Shown here: piece after piece, positions 33,225 to 42,618 of the stretch
Position numbering within the stretch: the stretch's first letter is position 1
Layout of the letters: each line of letters starts with the position of its first letter
NCBI GenBank assembly: GCA_947478725.1
Contig: CANJWZ010000011.1
Coordinates: 40,687 to 104,686 of the forward strand
Length of the DNA: 64,000 nt
Direction: 5' to 3'
Origin: Comamonadaceae bacterium
Lineage (GTDB): Bacteria; Pseudomonadota; Gammaproteobacteria; Burkholderiales; Burkholderiaceae_C
Position numbers and translations under genes: made by a program
Notes under the pieces: model-generated
Databases searched by the model: none
The model's input: the letters and a program-made list of their open reading frames with translations, nothing else
Told to the model about the DNA's origin: nothing

Positions 33225-33698
33225 ATGCCAAACATTGCCTCTGGTAAATACCTTGAAGAACTCGTGGTCGGAGACGTTTACCGGCATTCAGTCACCCGTA
33301 CCGTGACTGAAACCGACAACATCCTTTTCTGTGCATTGACACACAACACACAGCCGCTGCACCTGGATGAAGAATTCGGCAAGGCATCGATTTACGGCAC
33401 ACGTGTGGTCAACAGCATTTACACGCTTGGGCTGGTGGTCGGTGTGGGGGTGACCGAGCTGACGCTGGGCACAACGCTGGGAAACCTCGGTTTTGGTGAA
33501 ATTGCATTTCCCAACCCGGTACGCATAGGCGACACGCTACGTTCAGAGACCGAGGTCGTCAGCAACCGGGAATCGAAATCTCGGCCGGATGCAGGCGTCG
33601 TCGAATTCGAAACGCGAGGGTATAACCAGAGGGGTGAGCTCGTGGCAACTGTCCGCCGAAAAGCTCTCATGATGCGCAGGGGTGCCAAGGCATCATGA
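33225..33698 (+). CDS. MaoC-family enoyl-CoA hydratase
   Basis: The 157-residue hot-dog-fold protein has the hydratase motif region DNILFCALTHNTQPLHLDEEFG (Asp/His at about residues 41-47) and GTRVVNSIYTLGLVVG. It resembles hydratases acting on mesaconyl-CoA or itaconyl-CoA. It would hydrate the enoyl-CoA produced by the dehydrogenase. Its stop overlaps the next gene's ATG by 4 bp (ATGA), so translation is coupled to the ANL ligase. Confidence 0.9.
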   Translation: MPNIASGKYLEELVVGDVYRHSVTRTVTETDNILFCALTHNTQPLHLDEEFGKASIYGTRVVNSIYTLGLVVGVGVTELTLGTTLGNLGFGEIAFPNPVRIGDTLRSETEVVSNRESKSRPDAGVVEFETRGYNQRGELVATVRRKALMMRRGAKAS

Positions 33699-35659
33699 TC
33701 AGCCCGAACCCCGCTGATAACGGGTTTGTTTGGCATCCGCCGGAGGCGCTGATCAAAGCGAGCAATATGCAGGCCTTCATGAATGGCCTTGGTGTGGGGG
33801 ATTACGATGATCTGATCAAAAGAGCCGATGAAGACCCGGCCTGGTTCTGGGGTGCTGTAGTGGAACTCCTGAAGTTTGATGTAAAGCACGATGTGCTTCT
33901 TGATCTGACCGGTGGCCCTGAGTTTGCCCGCTGGTGTGTGGGCGGCAAGGGAAACATAGTCCTTAATTGCCTTGACTGCCATCGTGACACACCGATCTGG
34001 CATCGCGATGCACTGGTCTGGGAAAACGAAGCCGGAGAAAAACTGCGCTGGACCTACGAAGACCTCGATCGTGAGGTGTGCCTTCTTGCGGACTCCATGC
34101 AAAAGCTCGGTCTGATAGCGGGCGAAGTTGCCGGCCTGTTTTTGCCCAACATCGCGCATGCGATGGCTGCCTTCCTTGCCTGCGCAAAGATTGGCGTGAT
34201 TGCCTTGCCTCTCTTTTCGGGTTTCGGCGTCAGCGCTATTTCGGACCGCCTGCGTTCTTCAGGTGCAGCGCTGCTGATCACTGCCGATGGCACGTCGCGG
34301 CGCAGCACGCAGGTGCCCATGAAGGCTGTGGCCGATGCTGCTGCTCGCAGCGCACCTGATTTGCGCCACATGATCGTTGTCAAAAACAATGGCATGCAGG
34401 TCCAGTGGGAGAACAATCGAGACCACTGGCTCCATGAACTGACGCGCGATGGCAACGCGGCGCTCCCCACTGCTTCATTGTCGGCCGACGCTCCGCTGAT
34501 GCTGATGTACACCTCGGGCACCACGGGCAAGCCCAAGGGCACGGTGCATACACATACGGGCTTTGCCGCAAAGATGAGGCTGGACATCGGCTTGATCATG
34601 GATTTGAAGTCAGAGGACTGCGTACTCTGGATGAGCGATATGGGCTGGCTGGTGGGGCCCATGATGGCGGTAGCTGTGCCTTTGCACGGTGCATGCCTCA
34701 TGCTGGCCGAGGGCAGTCCGGACTATCCCGACAGTGGCCGGATGTGGCGGCTGATAGAAAGTTACAAGGTCAGTTTTCTGGGACTTGCTCCGACCACCGC
34801 GCGCAGTTTCATTAAAAATGGCGGGGGCGGGATAGAAAAGTATGACTTGTCCTGCCTGCGCATATGTGTTTCCACCGGGGAGGTGTGGACACCTCAGGCC
34901 TGGCAATGGACTTTTGACAATGTTTGCCGCCGCAACATACCCTTTATCAATTACTCCGGTGGCACAGAGGCAGGCGGCGGTATTCTCAGCGGCACTGTAC
35001 TGCACCCCGTCAAGCCATGTGCATTCAGCCGGCCGATTCCTGGTATGGGGGTGCAGGTTTTTGATGAGGCCGGCAAGCCGGCTGCCCCGGGTGTGGTGGG
35101 TGAACTTGTGCTGACCGTGCCGTCCATTGGACTGACGCGCAGCCTGTGGAGGGATGATGAAACCTACCTGAAGAGTTACTGGTCTACCTTCCCTGGCATC
35201 TGGCGTCATGGCGACTGGGCCATGGTGGACGCTGACGGGTGGTGGAGCATTCTCGGCAGGTCCGATGACACCCTGAAGATTGCCGGAAAAAGAACAGGGC
35301 CTTCCGAAATTGAAGCGTTGCTTGCAGGGACGGGACTCGTTGTCGAGTCTGCCGTGGTGGGCCTGCCTGATCCGGTCAAGGGCCAGCATGTTTTCTGTGT
35401 TGTGACACTTATGCCGGGATTCACACTCGATGACCAGGTGAGGTCAAAACTCGTCGTTGCAGTGGTCAACGGCCTGGGGGCGCCGTTCAGGCCGCAGGCC
35501 ATTGTGGCCGTCGACGAACTGCCCAAAACGCGCAATATGAAAATCATGCGGCGTGTCGTTCGCGCAGCCTGCCTCGGTGAGGACGCTGGCGACCTTTCCT
35601 CTCTGGTAAATCCTGAAACGGTGCAGATTTTGCGCAGCAAGGTTTTGGCCGCCATGTGA
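33695..35659 (+). CDS. ANL-superfamily acyl-CoA synthetase (acetyl/propionyl-CoA synthetase-like)
   Basis: The 654-residue protein has the P-loop MYTSGTTGKPKGTVHTH, YSGGTEAGGG in the substrate pocket, the hinge GRSDDTLKIAGKR and a C-terminal lysine region (LPKTRNMKIMRRVVR) typical of AMP-forming acetyl-CoA synthetases, with an N-terminal ACS-like extension. The canonical SGKI-type ending is replaced by MKIMRR. It could activate the pathway substrate, or the acetate/propionate released from it. It is coupled to the MaoC gene upstream and followed 13 bp later by a CoA-transferase gene. Confidence 0.92.
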   Translation: MISPNPADNGFVWHPPEALIKASNMQAFMNGLGVGDYDDLIKRADEDPAWFWGAVVELLKFDVKHDVLLDLTGGPEFARWCVGGKGNIVLNCLDCHRDTPIWHRDALVWENEAGEKLRWTYEDLDREVCLLADSMQKLGLIAGEVAGLFLPNIAHAMAAFLACAKIGVIALPLFSGFGVSAISDRLRSSGAALLITADGTSRRSTQVPMKAVADAAARSAPDLRHMIVVKNNGMQVQWENNRDHWLHELTRDGNAALPTASLSADAPLMLMYTSGTTGKPKGTVHTHTGFAAKMRLDIGLIMDLKSEDCVLWMSDMGWLVGPMMAVAVPLHGACLMLAEGSPDYPDSGRMWRLIESYKVSFLGLAPTTARSFIKNGGGGIEKYDLSCLRICVSTGEVWTPQAWQWTFDNVCRRNIPFINYSGGTEAGGGILSGTVLHPVKPCAFSRPIPGMGVQVFDEAGKPAAPGVVGELVLTVPSIGLTRSLWRDDETYLKSYWSTFPGIWRHGDWAMVDADGWWSILGRSDDTLKIAGKRTGPSEIEALLAGTGLVVESAVVGLPDPVKGQHVFCVVTLMPGFTLDDQVRSKLVVAVVNGLGAPFRPQAIVAVDELPKTRNMKIMRRVVRAACLGEDAGDLSSLVNPETVQILRSKVLAAM

Positions 35660-35672
35660 ATGCCATGGACAT

Positions 35673-36926
35673 ATGAAAAAACAACCAACACCATCATCAA
35701 GTACAGCACGATCCCGCTTTACGCCGCTTGCCGACCTGCGCGTGCTCGACCTTACCAAGGTGTTGGCGGGACCACTCTGCACGCAATACCTGGGTGATCT
35801 CGGCGCTGACGTGATCAAGGTAGAGCCTTGCGATGGCGGCGATGACACCCGCTCATGGCCCCCGCTCACCAACGGTGATGGAGCCGTGTTCCTCAGCGCC
35901 AACCGTAACAAGCGAAGTGTCGCGATTGATTTGAAGACGCCGGGAGGCAAGGCCGTCATCATGCGGCTGGTGGACAAAGCCGACATCCTGGTAGAAAGCT
36001 ATCGCAAGGGCGCAATGGAACGGCTGGGCTTGGGGTACGAAGAACTCAAGCTGCGAAACCCCAGGCTTGTTTATGCAAGCATTTCCGGGTTCGGGCGACA
36101 TGGGCCCTTATCAGACCTACCAGGTTACGACGTCATGGTTCAGGCTTTCAGCGGCATCATGGGAATCACAGGTGAGAAGGACGGTGGTCCCGTTCGAAGT
36201 GCGTTTTCCCCCATTGATCAAACCACCGGCATTTGGGCTGCGCTGGGCATCATGGCCGCGTTGCGGCAACGTGATGCCACCGGGGAGGGACAGTTCCTAG
36301 AGGTGTCGCTGTTCGACACGTCGATGGCCTTTTTGAACTACACCGCTCAGACTTATTGGGCCACCGGGCGGACACCGCCGCGCAGCGGGTCCGGACATGA
36401 GTCACTGTGTCCCTACCAGGCCTTTGGTGCCAGTGATGCGTTTATTTTGATTGCAGTGGGCAACGACAAGTTATGGCAAAAATTTTGCGCTGTCAGCGGG
36501 CTGGATTCCATTGTTGCGGACCCGAAATTTCGTACCAACGCCGACCGGGTGGCGCACTTTGATGAAACGGTATCGCTCGTCAGTGAGCGCATTCGCGGCA
36601 ACACGGTCGGGCACTGGGCAAAGGTATTGACCGCTGCCGGAATCCCCAACTCACCCATCAACGATCTCAACGACGTGCTCGCGATGCCCCATACGAAAGC
36701 GCGAAACATCGTGCTGGATTACGAGGATCCGGTTCATGGACACCAGCGGGGAATGGCCCTGCCCGTCGTTTTTAATGGAGAAGAGCGCAAGGTACGGCTA
36801 CCGCCGCCAGCGCTCGGTGCTGATAGCTCCAGCATCCTGGTGGACCTGGGCTACAGCCCCGATGAAATTCAGGAACTGATGACTGATGGTGCCGTGCAGG
36901 ACAAAAGTACGCCGGCAACAGCTTAG
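35673..36926 (+). CDS. Class III CoA-transferase (CaiB/BaiF family), copy 3
   Basis: The 417-residue protein has VLDLTKVLAGPLCTQYLGDLGADVIKVE, FLSANRNKRSVAIDLK and SISGFGRHGPLSDLPGYD with catalytic Asp D153. It is closely similar to copy 1 across its length (for example GSGHESLCPYQAF matching GSGHGSLTPYQAF). It is the last gene of the plus operon. Having paralogues in both operons suggests two CoA-transfer steps, or two acids activated by one system. Confidence 0.92.
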   Translation: MKKQPTPSSSTARSRFTPLADLRVLDLTKVLAGPLCTQYLGDLGADVIKVEPCDGGDDTRSWPPLTNGDGAVFLSANRNKRSVAIDLKTPGGKAVIMRLVDKADILVESYRKGAMERLGLGYEELKLRNPRLVYASISGFGRHGPLSDLPGYDVMVQAFSGIMGITGEKDGGPVRSAFSPIDQTTGIWAALGIMAALRQRDATGEGQFLEVSLFDTSMAFLNYTAQTYWATGRTPPRSGSGHESLCPYQAFGASDAFILIAVGNDKLWQKFCAVSGLDSIVADPKFRTNADRVAHFDETVSLVSERIRGNTVGHWAKVLTAAGIPNSPINDLNDVLAMPHTKARNIVLDYEDPVHGHQRGMALPVVFNGEERKVRLPPPALGADSSSILVDLGYSPDEIQELMTDGAVQDKSTPATA

Positions 36927-36967
36927 GTAGTTAGTCGCCCCTGAGAAACACTGTTTGACTTAAAAGA

Positions 36968-37013
36968 ATCAATAGTTATACTGATATTTAAAATACTCAG
37001 TATAACTATTGAT
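36968..37013. promoter_or_regulatory. Large palindrome covering the start codon of the nucleotidyltransferase gene
   Basis: ATCAATAGTTATACTGA (36968-36984) is perfectly inverted at 36997-37013, TCAGTATAACTATTGAT, around a 12-bp A/T-rich spacer. The right arm ends in the first two bases of the ATG (37012-37014). It contains TATACT/TATAAC -10-like boxes. It could be an operator for autoregulation or a start-codon-blocking RNA hairpin. No Shine-Dalgarno is visible. Confidence 0.8.
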
Positions 37014-38046
37014 GTCCCACGCGTCTCTGTCAACAGCCGCCCAAACCGCTTACGCATCCATCACCAGCGCCAGCCGATTGGAAGACCTGCGCACCGTCGC
37101 CGATTTACCTGGCAGCTTTTCCAAAAAAATTGTCAAGGGGCGGGACTATTGGTATTACCAGACTGCCGACCTGACGGGCAAGCAAATACAGATCTTCTTG
37201 GGGCTGGCATCTCATGAGCTGACCGATTTAATTGCTTTACATCGCAGCGGAGGCGGTAAGACATTACACCTGCGCCAGCTTGCCCGGCAAGCCATTGCAG
37301 CGGGTTGCCTTTCCATCGTTCCAGCGCATGCAAAAATTCTTGAACGTCTGTCGGATGCCGGTTTCTTCAGGGCGGGCGGCATTCTGGTCGGTACCCACGT
37401 TTACATGGCGTACCAAAACTACCTGGGCATTCGCTGGGACTGTGCCGCGCAAACGCTTGATCTGGACCAGAACCCGGATTTTTTGCACCCCGGGCGAAAT
37501 GTGTCAGTTGCCATTCCTTCGGGCGTCACGATGGACATGGGTAGCGAAATTGAAGCTCTCAAAATGGGTTTTGTGCCCGTCAAAAGCTTGACCACGTACG
37601 TGAAGTCGGATGAGCAGGACTTGCAAATCGACTTTGTGACCTGCATGCACCGTGGGGGGGACACGCCAGTGTTGATCAAAGCTTTGAGAGCGACCATGCG
37701 GCCCTTGAAGTTCATGGAGTTTTCGATGGAGGCGCCGATTCAAATCACGCTGCTTGCCCAGCGCGGAGCAATGACGGTTAACGCGCCGCCCCCAGAAAAA
37801 TACGCCCTGCACAAGCTGCTGGTGTATGGCGAACGGCCTCAAAACATGCGCATCAAAGCCAGCAAGGACTTGGCGCAGGCTGCGTCCCTCATCGACTACC
37901 TTTCAAAAAACGATGCTGAACTGTTAGCTGACACGTGGGCTGGGCTGATGGGCCGGGGCCCCAGTTGGCGAGGGCGGGCGACTGAGGGGCTCATGGCCTT
38001 GAAGGAGCAATATCCTGATGTGGATACTTCTGCGTTGGTCGTGTAG
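37012..38046 (+). CDS. GSU2403-family nucleotidyltransferase-fold protein
   Basis: The 344-residue protein has GSFSKKIVKGRDYWYYQ at about 34-50, a nucleotidyltransferase-like GT motif LVGTHVYMAYQNYLG (G127), TLDLD with D150/D152, and a third acid in LQIDFVT (D207). The later PEKYALHKLLVYGER and KASKDLAQA helices (about 261-290) are like those of AbiEii/MenT-type nucleotidyltransferases. Family members are of unknown function and often occur as orphans. Here it lies alone between the CoA operon and guaC. A TTG codon just before the ATG is also in frame. The palindrome over its start suggests tight or autogenous control, as for toxins. Confidence 0.75.
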   Translation: MSHASLSTAAQTAYASITSASRLEDLRTVADLPGSFSKKIVKGRDYWYYQTADLTGKQIQIFLGLASHELTDLIALHRSGGGKTLHLRQLARQAIAAGCLSIVPAHAKILERLSDAGFFRAGGILVGTHVYMAYQNYLGIRWDCAAQTLDLDQNPDFLHPGRNVSVAIPSGVTMDMGSEIEALKMGFVPVKSLTTYVKSDEQDLQIDFVTCMHRGGDTPVLIKALRATMRPLKFMEFSMEAPIQITLLAQRGAMTVNAPPPEKYALHKLLVYGERPQNMRIKASKDLAQAASLIDYLSKNDAELLADTWAGLMGRGPSWRGRATEGLMALKEQYPDVDTSALVV

Positions 38047-38070
38047 CGCTTTACAGCCCCCCGAAACCCA

Positions 38071-39048
38071 TCACATCAGCAAATGCTCGCCCGCATTGTC
38101 CCCACCCAGCGTCACATAGTTCACCTTGCGGATGTCCATCAGCTTTTTGCCACCCGCATAGCTGATGGCGCTTTGAATGTCTTCTTCCATTTCGCGTAGC
38201 GTGTCCGCCAGCGTGCCTTTGACCGGCTCCAAAATGCGCTTGCCTTCAACGTGTTTGTACTCGCCTTTGTTAAAGTCTGAGGCGCTGCCGTAATACTCTT
38301 TGAACCGCTTACCGTCGACTTCAACCGTTTTGCCGGGGCTTTCTTCCAGGCCTGCCAGCATGGAGCCAATCATCACCATGGTTGCGCCAAAGCGAATCGA
38401 CTTGGCGATGTCGCCATGCTCACGTATGCCGCCGTCGGCAATGATGGGCTTGGTCGCCACACGTGCGCACCACTTGAGCGCTGACAACTGCCAGCCGCCG
38501 GTACCAAAACCGGTCTTCATTTTGGTAATACACACCTTGCCGGGGCCAATGCCCACCTTGGTGGCGTCAGCGCCCCAGTTCTCCAGGTCAATCACCGCCT
38601 CGGGCGTGGCCACGTTGCCTGCAATCACGAACGACGCAGGCAGCTTTTGCTTGATGTAGCCAATCATCTTTTGTACGCTGTCGGCATGGCCGTGGGCGAT
38701 GTCGATGGTGATGTATTCAGGCGCCAAAGCCTGGGCCACCATTTGGTCTACCGCGTCGTAGTCCGGCTTTTTCACGCCGAGTGAGATCGACGCATACACG
38801 CCTTGCGCCTTCATGGCTTTGACAAACGCCAGGTTGTCCAGGTCAAACCGGTGCATCACATAAAAATAGCCGTTTTTCGCCATCCACACGCAGATGTCTT
38901 GATTGATGACGGTCTTCATGTTGGCCGGTACCACCGGGATGCGAAAGGTACGCCCACCGAGTTCTACCCCGGCATCGCATTCAGACCGGCTGTCAACGCG
39001 GCATTTGCGCGGCAGCAGCAGGATGTTGTCGTAGTCAAAAATTTCCAT
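38071..39048 (-). CDS. guaC: GMP reductase
   Basis: The 325-residue protein has the IMPDH/GMPR barrel without CBS domains: [19 protein letters not shown] at the start, [15 protein letters not shown], and the active-site loop [33 protein letters not shown] follows. Length and loop match GuaC (type 2) rather than GuaB, which is about 490 residues. It converts GMP to IMP with NADPH. I start at the ATG 39048; a TTG three codons upstream is an alternative. A terminator-like hairpin lies in its leader. Confidence 0.92.
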   Translation of the reverse strand: MEIFDYDNILLLPRKCRVDSRSECDAGVELGGRTFRIPVVPANMKTVINQDICVWMAKNGYFYVMHRFDLDNLAFVKAMKAQGVYASISLGVKKPDYDAVDQMVAQALAPEYITIDIAHGHADSVQKMIGYIKQKLPASFVIAGNVATPEAVIDLENWGADATKVGIGPGKVCITKMKTGFGTGGWQLSALKWCARVATKPIIADGGIREHGDIAKSIRFGATMVMIGSMLAGLEESPGKTVEVDGKRFKEYYGSASDFNKGEYKHVEGKRILEPVKGTLADTLREMEEDIQSAISYAGGKKLMDIRKVNYVTLGGDNAGEHLLM

Positions 39049-39140
39049 AACTCTCAAGCCTTTAAAACTGTTACTTCAACGGTTGAACAGAAGGCGCTTG
39101 GGAGATGCCCGGTGCTTTATGGGGGTCTGGCCCAGACAAT

Positions 39141-39172
39141 AAAAAACCGGGCGCTTGTCACTTGGGCCCGGT
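39141..39172 (-). terminator. Terminator-like hairpin in the guaC leader (possible attenuator)
   Basis: On the minus strand ACCGGGC (39172-39166) pairs with GCCCGGT (39152-39146), with a T-run to 39141. It lies 93 bp before the guaC ATG and 69 bp before the divergent helicase gene, so no minus-strand gene ends here. It is therefore oriented to stop guaC transcripts early. Confidence 0.65.
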
Positions 39173-39240
39173 GTCCGATTTTAGGCGTGTTTTCAATCCG
39201 TCAGGTTCAGCTTGTTGATTTGCCCTCCCTACAATGACGC

Positions 39241-41682
39241 ATGCTCTTTGACGCCGCGCCCGCTTCCCCCCTTCTCAACAACCTCAACCCCGAGCAACTG
39301 GCCGCCGTCACGCTGCCAGCCACCCACGCGCTGATTCTGGCCGGCGCGGGTTCTGGCAAGACCCGGGTGCTGACCACCCGCATCGCCTGGCTGCTGCAAA
39401 CCGGGCAGGTGTCCCCCGGCGGTATTTTGGCGGTCACGTTTACCAACAAGGCGGCCAAAGAGATGATGCTGCGCCTGACCAGCATGCTGCCCGTCAATGT
39501 GCGCGGCATGTGGATTGGTACTTTTCATGGTTTGTGCAACCGCTTTTTGCGGGCGCATTACAAGCTGGCCAATTTGCCGTCGACGTTTCAGATTCTGGAC
39601 ACGCAGGACCAGTTGTCCAGCATCAAGCGGCTGTGCAAGCAGTTCAACATCGACGACGAACGCTTTCCTCCCAAGCAACTGATGTACTTCATTGCCGGCT
39701 GCAAAGAAGACGGCCAGCGGCCCAAAGACGTTGCCGCACGTGACGAGGAGATGCGCAAGAAGATTGAGATTTATGCCTTGTACGAAGAGCAATGCCAGCG
39801 CGAAGGCGTGGTCGACTTCGGCGAGCTGATGCTGCGCAGCTATGAGCTGCTGCGAGACAACGCGCCCATACGCGAGCACTACCAGCGCCGCTTTCGGCAC
39901 ATCCTGATTGATGAGTTTCAGGACACCAACAAGCTGCAATACGCGTGGATCAAAATGCTGGCCGGGCAGGGCGCAGAAGGAGATGAACCGACGCTGGCCG
40001 GTGGTTCAGTGATCGCTGTGGGTGATGATGACCAAAGCATTTATGCCTTCAGGGGGGCACGGGTCGGCAACATGGCCGACTTTGTGCGCGAGTTTGCAGT
40101 CACCCATCAGATCAAGCTGGAGCGCAACTACCGCAGCTTTGGCAACATTCTGGATTCAGCCAACGCACTCATCAGCCACAACACCAAACGCCTGGGTAAA
40201 AACCTGCGCACCGAGGCCGGGCCGGGCGAGCTGGTACGGGTGCATGAATCACCGAGCGACTTTGCCGAGGCACAGTGGTTTGTCGATGAGGTCAAGCAGC
40301 TCGTGCGTGACGGCACCGAGCGCAAGGAAATCGCGCTGCTCTACCGCAGCAATGCCCAAAGCCGGGTGATGGAAACCGCACTGTTCAATGCCGGCTTGCC
40401 GTACCGGGTGTATGGCGGCCTGCGGTTTTTTGAACGCGCCGAGATCAAACACGCGCTGGCCTATTTGCGCCTGCTCGAAAACCCCCACGACGACACCAGC
40501 TTCATGCGGGTCGTCAACTTTCCGCCGCGCGGCATTGGCGCGCGCAGCATCGAGCAGTTGCAGGACATTGCCAAAACATCAGGTTGTTCGCTGCATGATG
40601 CGGTCAGCGCGGTGGGCGGTAAGGCTGGGACCAACATTGGCGCGTTTGTCGCCAAGATTGACGTGATGCGCGAGCAGACCGTCGGCAGCACCCTGCGCGA
40701 CATCATTGAACTGGTGCTGCAGCACAGCGGGTTGGAGGAGCATTACAAGCTTGACCGTGAAGGGCAGGACAGGCTGGAGAACTTGGCTGAACTGGTCAAC
40801 GCGGCTGAATCATTTGTGGGGCAGGAAGGCTTTGGGCGTGATGCGGTGGCGCTGCCGGTGGACGAACTCGGCTCGTCGCTGACGCAAAGCCCAGCCAGCC
40901 AGGGCCTGACGGTTGACGCGCTTGACAATCCGTCGCCCGAGTTTTTGGCCCCAGACTTTGAAACCGGCGAAACCCTCAGCCCCCTGGTTGCGTTTTTGAC
41001 CCACGCCGCGCTGGAGTCAGGCGACAACCAGGCCAAGGCCGGGCAAGACGCGGTGCAGCTGATGACGGTGCATTCCTCCAAAGGCCTGGAGTTTGACTGT
41101 GTCTTCATCACCGGGCTGGAAGACGGCATCTTTCCGCATGAAAATTCATTGACCGAGACGGGGGGCATTGAAGAAGAACGCCGCCTGATGTATGTGGCCA
41201 TCACGCGTGCGCGCAAGCGCCTGTACCTGAGCCATTCGCAAACCCGCATGCTGCACGGTCAGACGCGCTACAACCTGAAAAGCCGGTTTTTTGACGAACT
41301 GCCAGAAGCCGCATTGAAGTGGATCACGCCCAAGAACCAGGGCTTTTCATCTGGCCTGAGCAGTGGCCGAAACCCCTGGGGCGATGCTACGGATTCAGGA
41401 GCTGCTGGCGCACGTAAAGAATGGGCCAGCAGTGTTTTTTCTTCCCAGAAGGTGGGGGGCCATGGAAATTCAGAGCGCTTTGTCAATCCTGCGGTGCCGC
41501 CGCAGCGCCAGGCACCTGCTCACGGCATCAAGACCGGCATCAATGTGTTTCACGCCAAGTTTGGCGAAGGCAAGGTGTTGATGCTTGAGGGCAGCGGCGA
41601 CGACGCGCGTGCCCAAATCAATTTCACCCGGCATGGGGTCAAGTGGCTGGCATTGTCTGTGGCCAAGCTCACCGTCGTTTAG
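39241..41682 (+). CDS. UvrD/Rep-family ATP-dependent DNA helicase
   Basis: The 813-residue SF1A helicase has the motifs LNPEQLAAV, AGAGSGKT (about 34-41), GTFHGLCNRFLR, DEFQDTN, GDDDQSIYAFRGA, LERNYRS, TVHSSKGLEFDCVFI and YVAITRARKRLYLS in order. The C-terminal 100 residues carry a Tudor-like end (FGEGKVLMLEGSG) as in UvrD/PcrA, which binds RNA polymerase. It unwinds DNA 3'-5' in repair. It is divergent from guaC and stands alone. I cannot separate uvrD from a paralogue such as pcrA/rep-like by sequence alone. Confidence 0.92.
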   Translation: MLFDAAPASPLLNNLNPEQLAAVTLPATHALILAGAGSGKTRVLTTRIAWLLQTGQVSPGGILAVTFTNKAAKEMMLRLTSMLPVNVRGMWIGTFHGLCNRFLRAHYKLANLPSTFQILDTQDQLSSIKRLCKQFNIDDERFPPKQLMYFIAGCKEDGQRPKDVAARDEEMRKKIEIYALYEEQCQREGVVDFGELMLRSYELLRDNAPIREHYQRRFRHILIDEFQDTNKLQYAWIKMLAGQGAEGDEPTLAGGSVIAVGDDDQSIYAFRGARVGNMADFVREFAVTHQIKLERNYRSFGNILDSANALISHNTKRLGKNLRTEAGPGELVRVHESPSDFAEAQWFVDEVKQLVRDGTERKEIALLYRSNAQSRVMETALFNAGLPYRVYGGLRFFERAEIKHALAYLRLLENPHDDTSFMRVVNFPPRGIGARSIEQLQDIAKTSGCSLHDAVSAVGGKAGTNIGAFVAKIDVMREQTVGSTLRDIIELVLQHSGLEEHYKLDREGQDRLENLAELVNAAESFVGQEGFGRDAVALPVDELGSSLTQSPASQGLTVDALDNPSPEFLAPDFETGETLSPLVAFLTHAALESGDNQAKAGQDAVQLMTVHSSKGLEFDCVFITGLEDGIFPHENSLTETGGIEEERRLMYVAITRARKRLYLSHSQTRMLHGQTRYNLKSRFFDELPEAALKWITPKNQGFSSGLSSGRNPWGDATDSGAAGARKEWASSVFSSQKVGGHGNSERFVNPAVPPQRQAPAHGIKTGINVFHAKFGEGKVLMLEGSGDDARAQINFTRHGVKWLALSVAKLTVV

Positions 41683-41806
41683 CCTTTGGTATCCTGTCTT
41701 GGCGCTGCCGTGCTTGTTTTTTAATGCCCCCAAACGGCGGGCAGCGCATCACGCTTTTGCTACCGGGTGAATTCTTTTTCAGTGCGGCCTTGCCGTGTGT
41801 GCCGTG

Positions 41807-42598
41807 TCATGGCGCATCTGCTGGCCCGTCTGCTGGAGTGGCTTCAAAGCTGTCTAGAAAGGTGAAATAGACCGAGGTAAAAAACATCGCAAAAAAGATC
41901 AGGGCAACGGGAAGCATCGCCAGCCCTGCAAGGCCAGGGTTACCCAGCAGGAGTGCCAACAGGCCAACGAGCAACAGGGCGAGCATGAAGGCGCCGGTCC
42001 ACACCAATCCGTAAACAGTGAAGGCACCGAAATTTTTGTAGCAGGCCATGAAGCTGAAAAACACGCTCTTGACAGGTGTCACACCGTGCCAGTGCACCAG
42101 CGCAGGCGCATGCCAGAACATCAGTGACAAAGGCATGTACAGCACTAATGTGACCCACATGGCTACCTGAAAACTGCTTTGCATCACCAGCTCTTCGGTG
42201 ATCTTGCCGCCCACCAGGTAGAGCCTGGCAAACTGCCCACCGTCGATCAGACTGGACACCGCCATGATGGCCAGAAAACCGATGGCATACATGGCACCCA
42301 GCGTCGCCATGGCTTTGAGGCGTTGCTGCCCCGCACGAAAAGCACTGATCAGAATCGAGGGCATGGGGAATTTGCCTTTGGTGGCTTCCTGCGTCGCAGC
42401 CATCAGGCCCAGCGTGGCGGCGGGCAACAGCGCCAGCGCCAATGCCGAGCCGATGAAGGGCAGCAAAGAGGCAACAGACAGCATCGCCATGAACATGAAA
42501 AACAGACCCGACATGGCCAACGGTTGCTGCAAAAAGGTTTTAAAACCCAGTTTGGCCCAGACCAGGCCAGTGCGAGCGGGGACGATGTTGAGTTTCAT
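41807..42598 (-). CDS. BPSS1780-family membrane protein
   Basis: The 263-residue protein has an N-terminal amphipathic MKLNIVPARTGLVWAKLGFKTF and about six hydrophobic segments, including LLPFIGSALALALLPAATLGLM and a C-terminal GLAMLPVALIFFAMFFTSVYF. This pattern is the BPSS1780 family, widespread in betaproteobacteria and of unknown function. It lies 20 bp downstream of thrB on the same strand and is probably cotranscribed. Confidence 0.85.
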   Translation of the reverse strand: MKLNIVPARTGLVWAKLGFKTFLQQPLAMSGLFFMFMAMLSVASLLPFIGSALALALLPAATLGLMAATQEATKGKFPMPSILISAFRAGQQRLKAMATLGAMYAIGFLAIMAVSSLIDGGQFARLYLVGGKITEELVMQSSFQVAMWVTLVLYMPLSLMFWHAPALVHWHGVTPVKSVFFSFMACYKNFGAFTVYGLVWTGAFMLALLLVGLLALLLGNPGLAGLAMLPVALIFFAMFFTSVYFTFLDSFEATPADGPADAP

Positions 42599-42618
42599 GA
42601 TGATGGATGAGGTGTACG

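Noticed and set aside
38071..39048. IMP dehydrogenase (guaB)
   Set aside because: Lacks CBS domains, is only 325 residues, and the active loop [11 protein letters not shown] is of the GMP reductase type.
41702..41747. Terminator after the UvrD-family helicase
   Set aside because: GCGCTGCC/GGCAGCGC can pair, but the loop is 30 bases and no T-run follows; it may be a degraded repeat copy instead.
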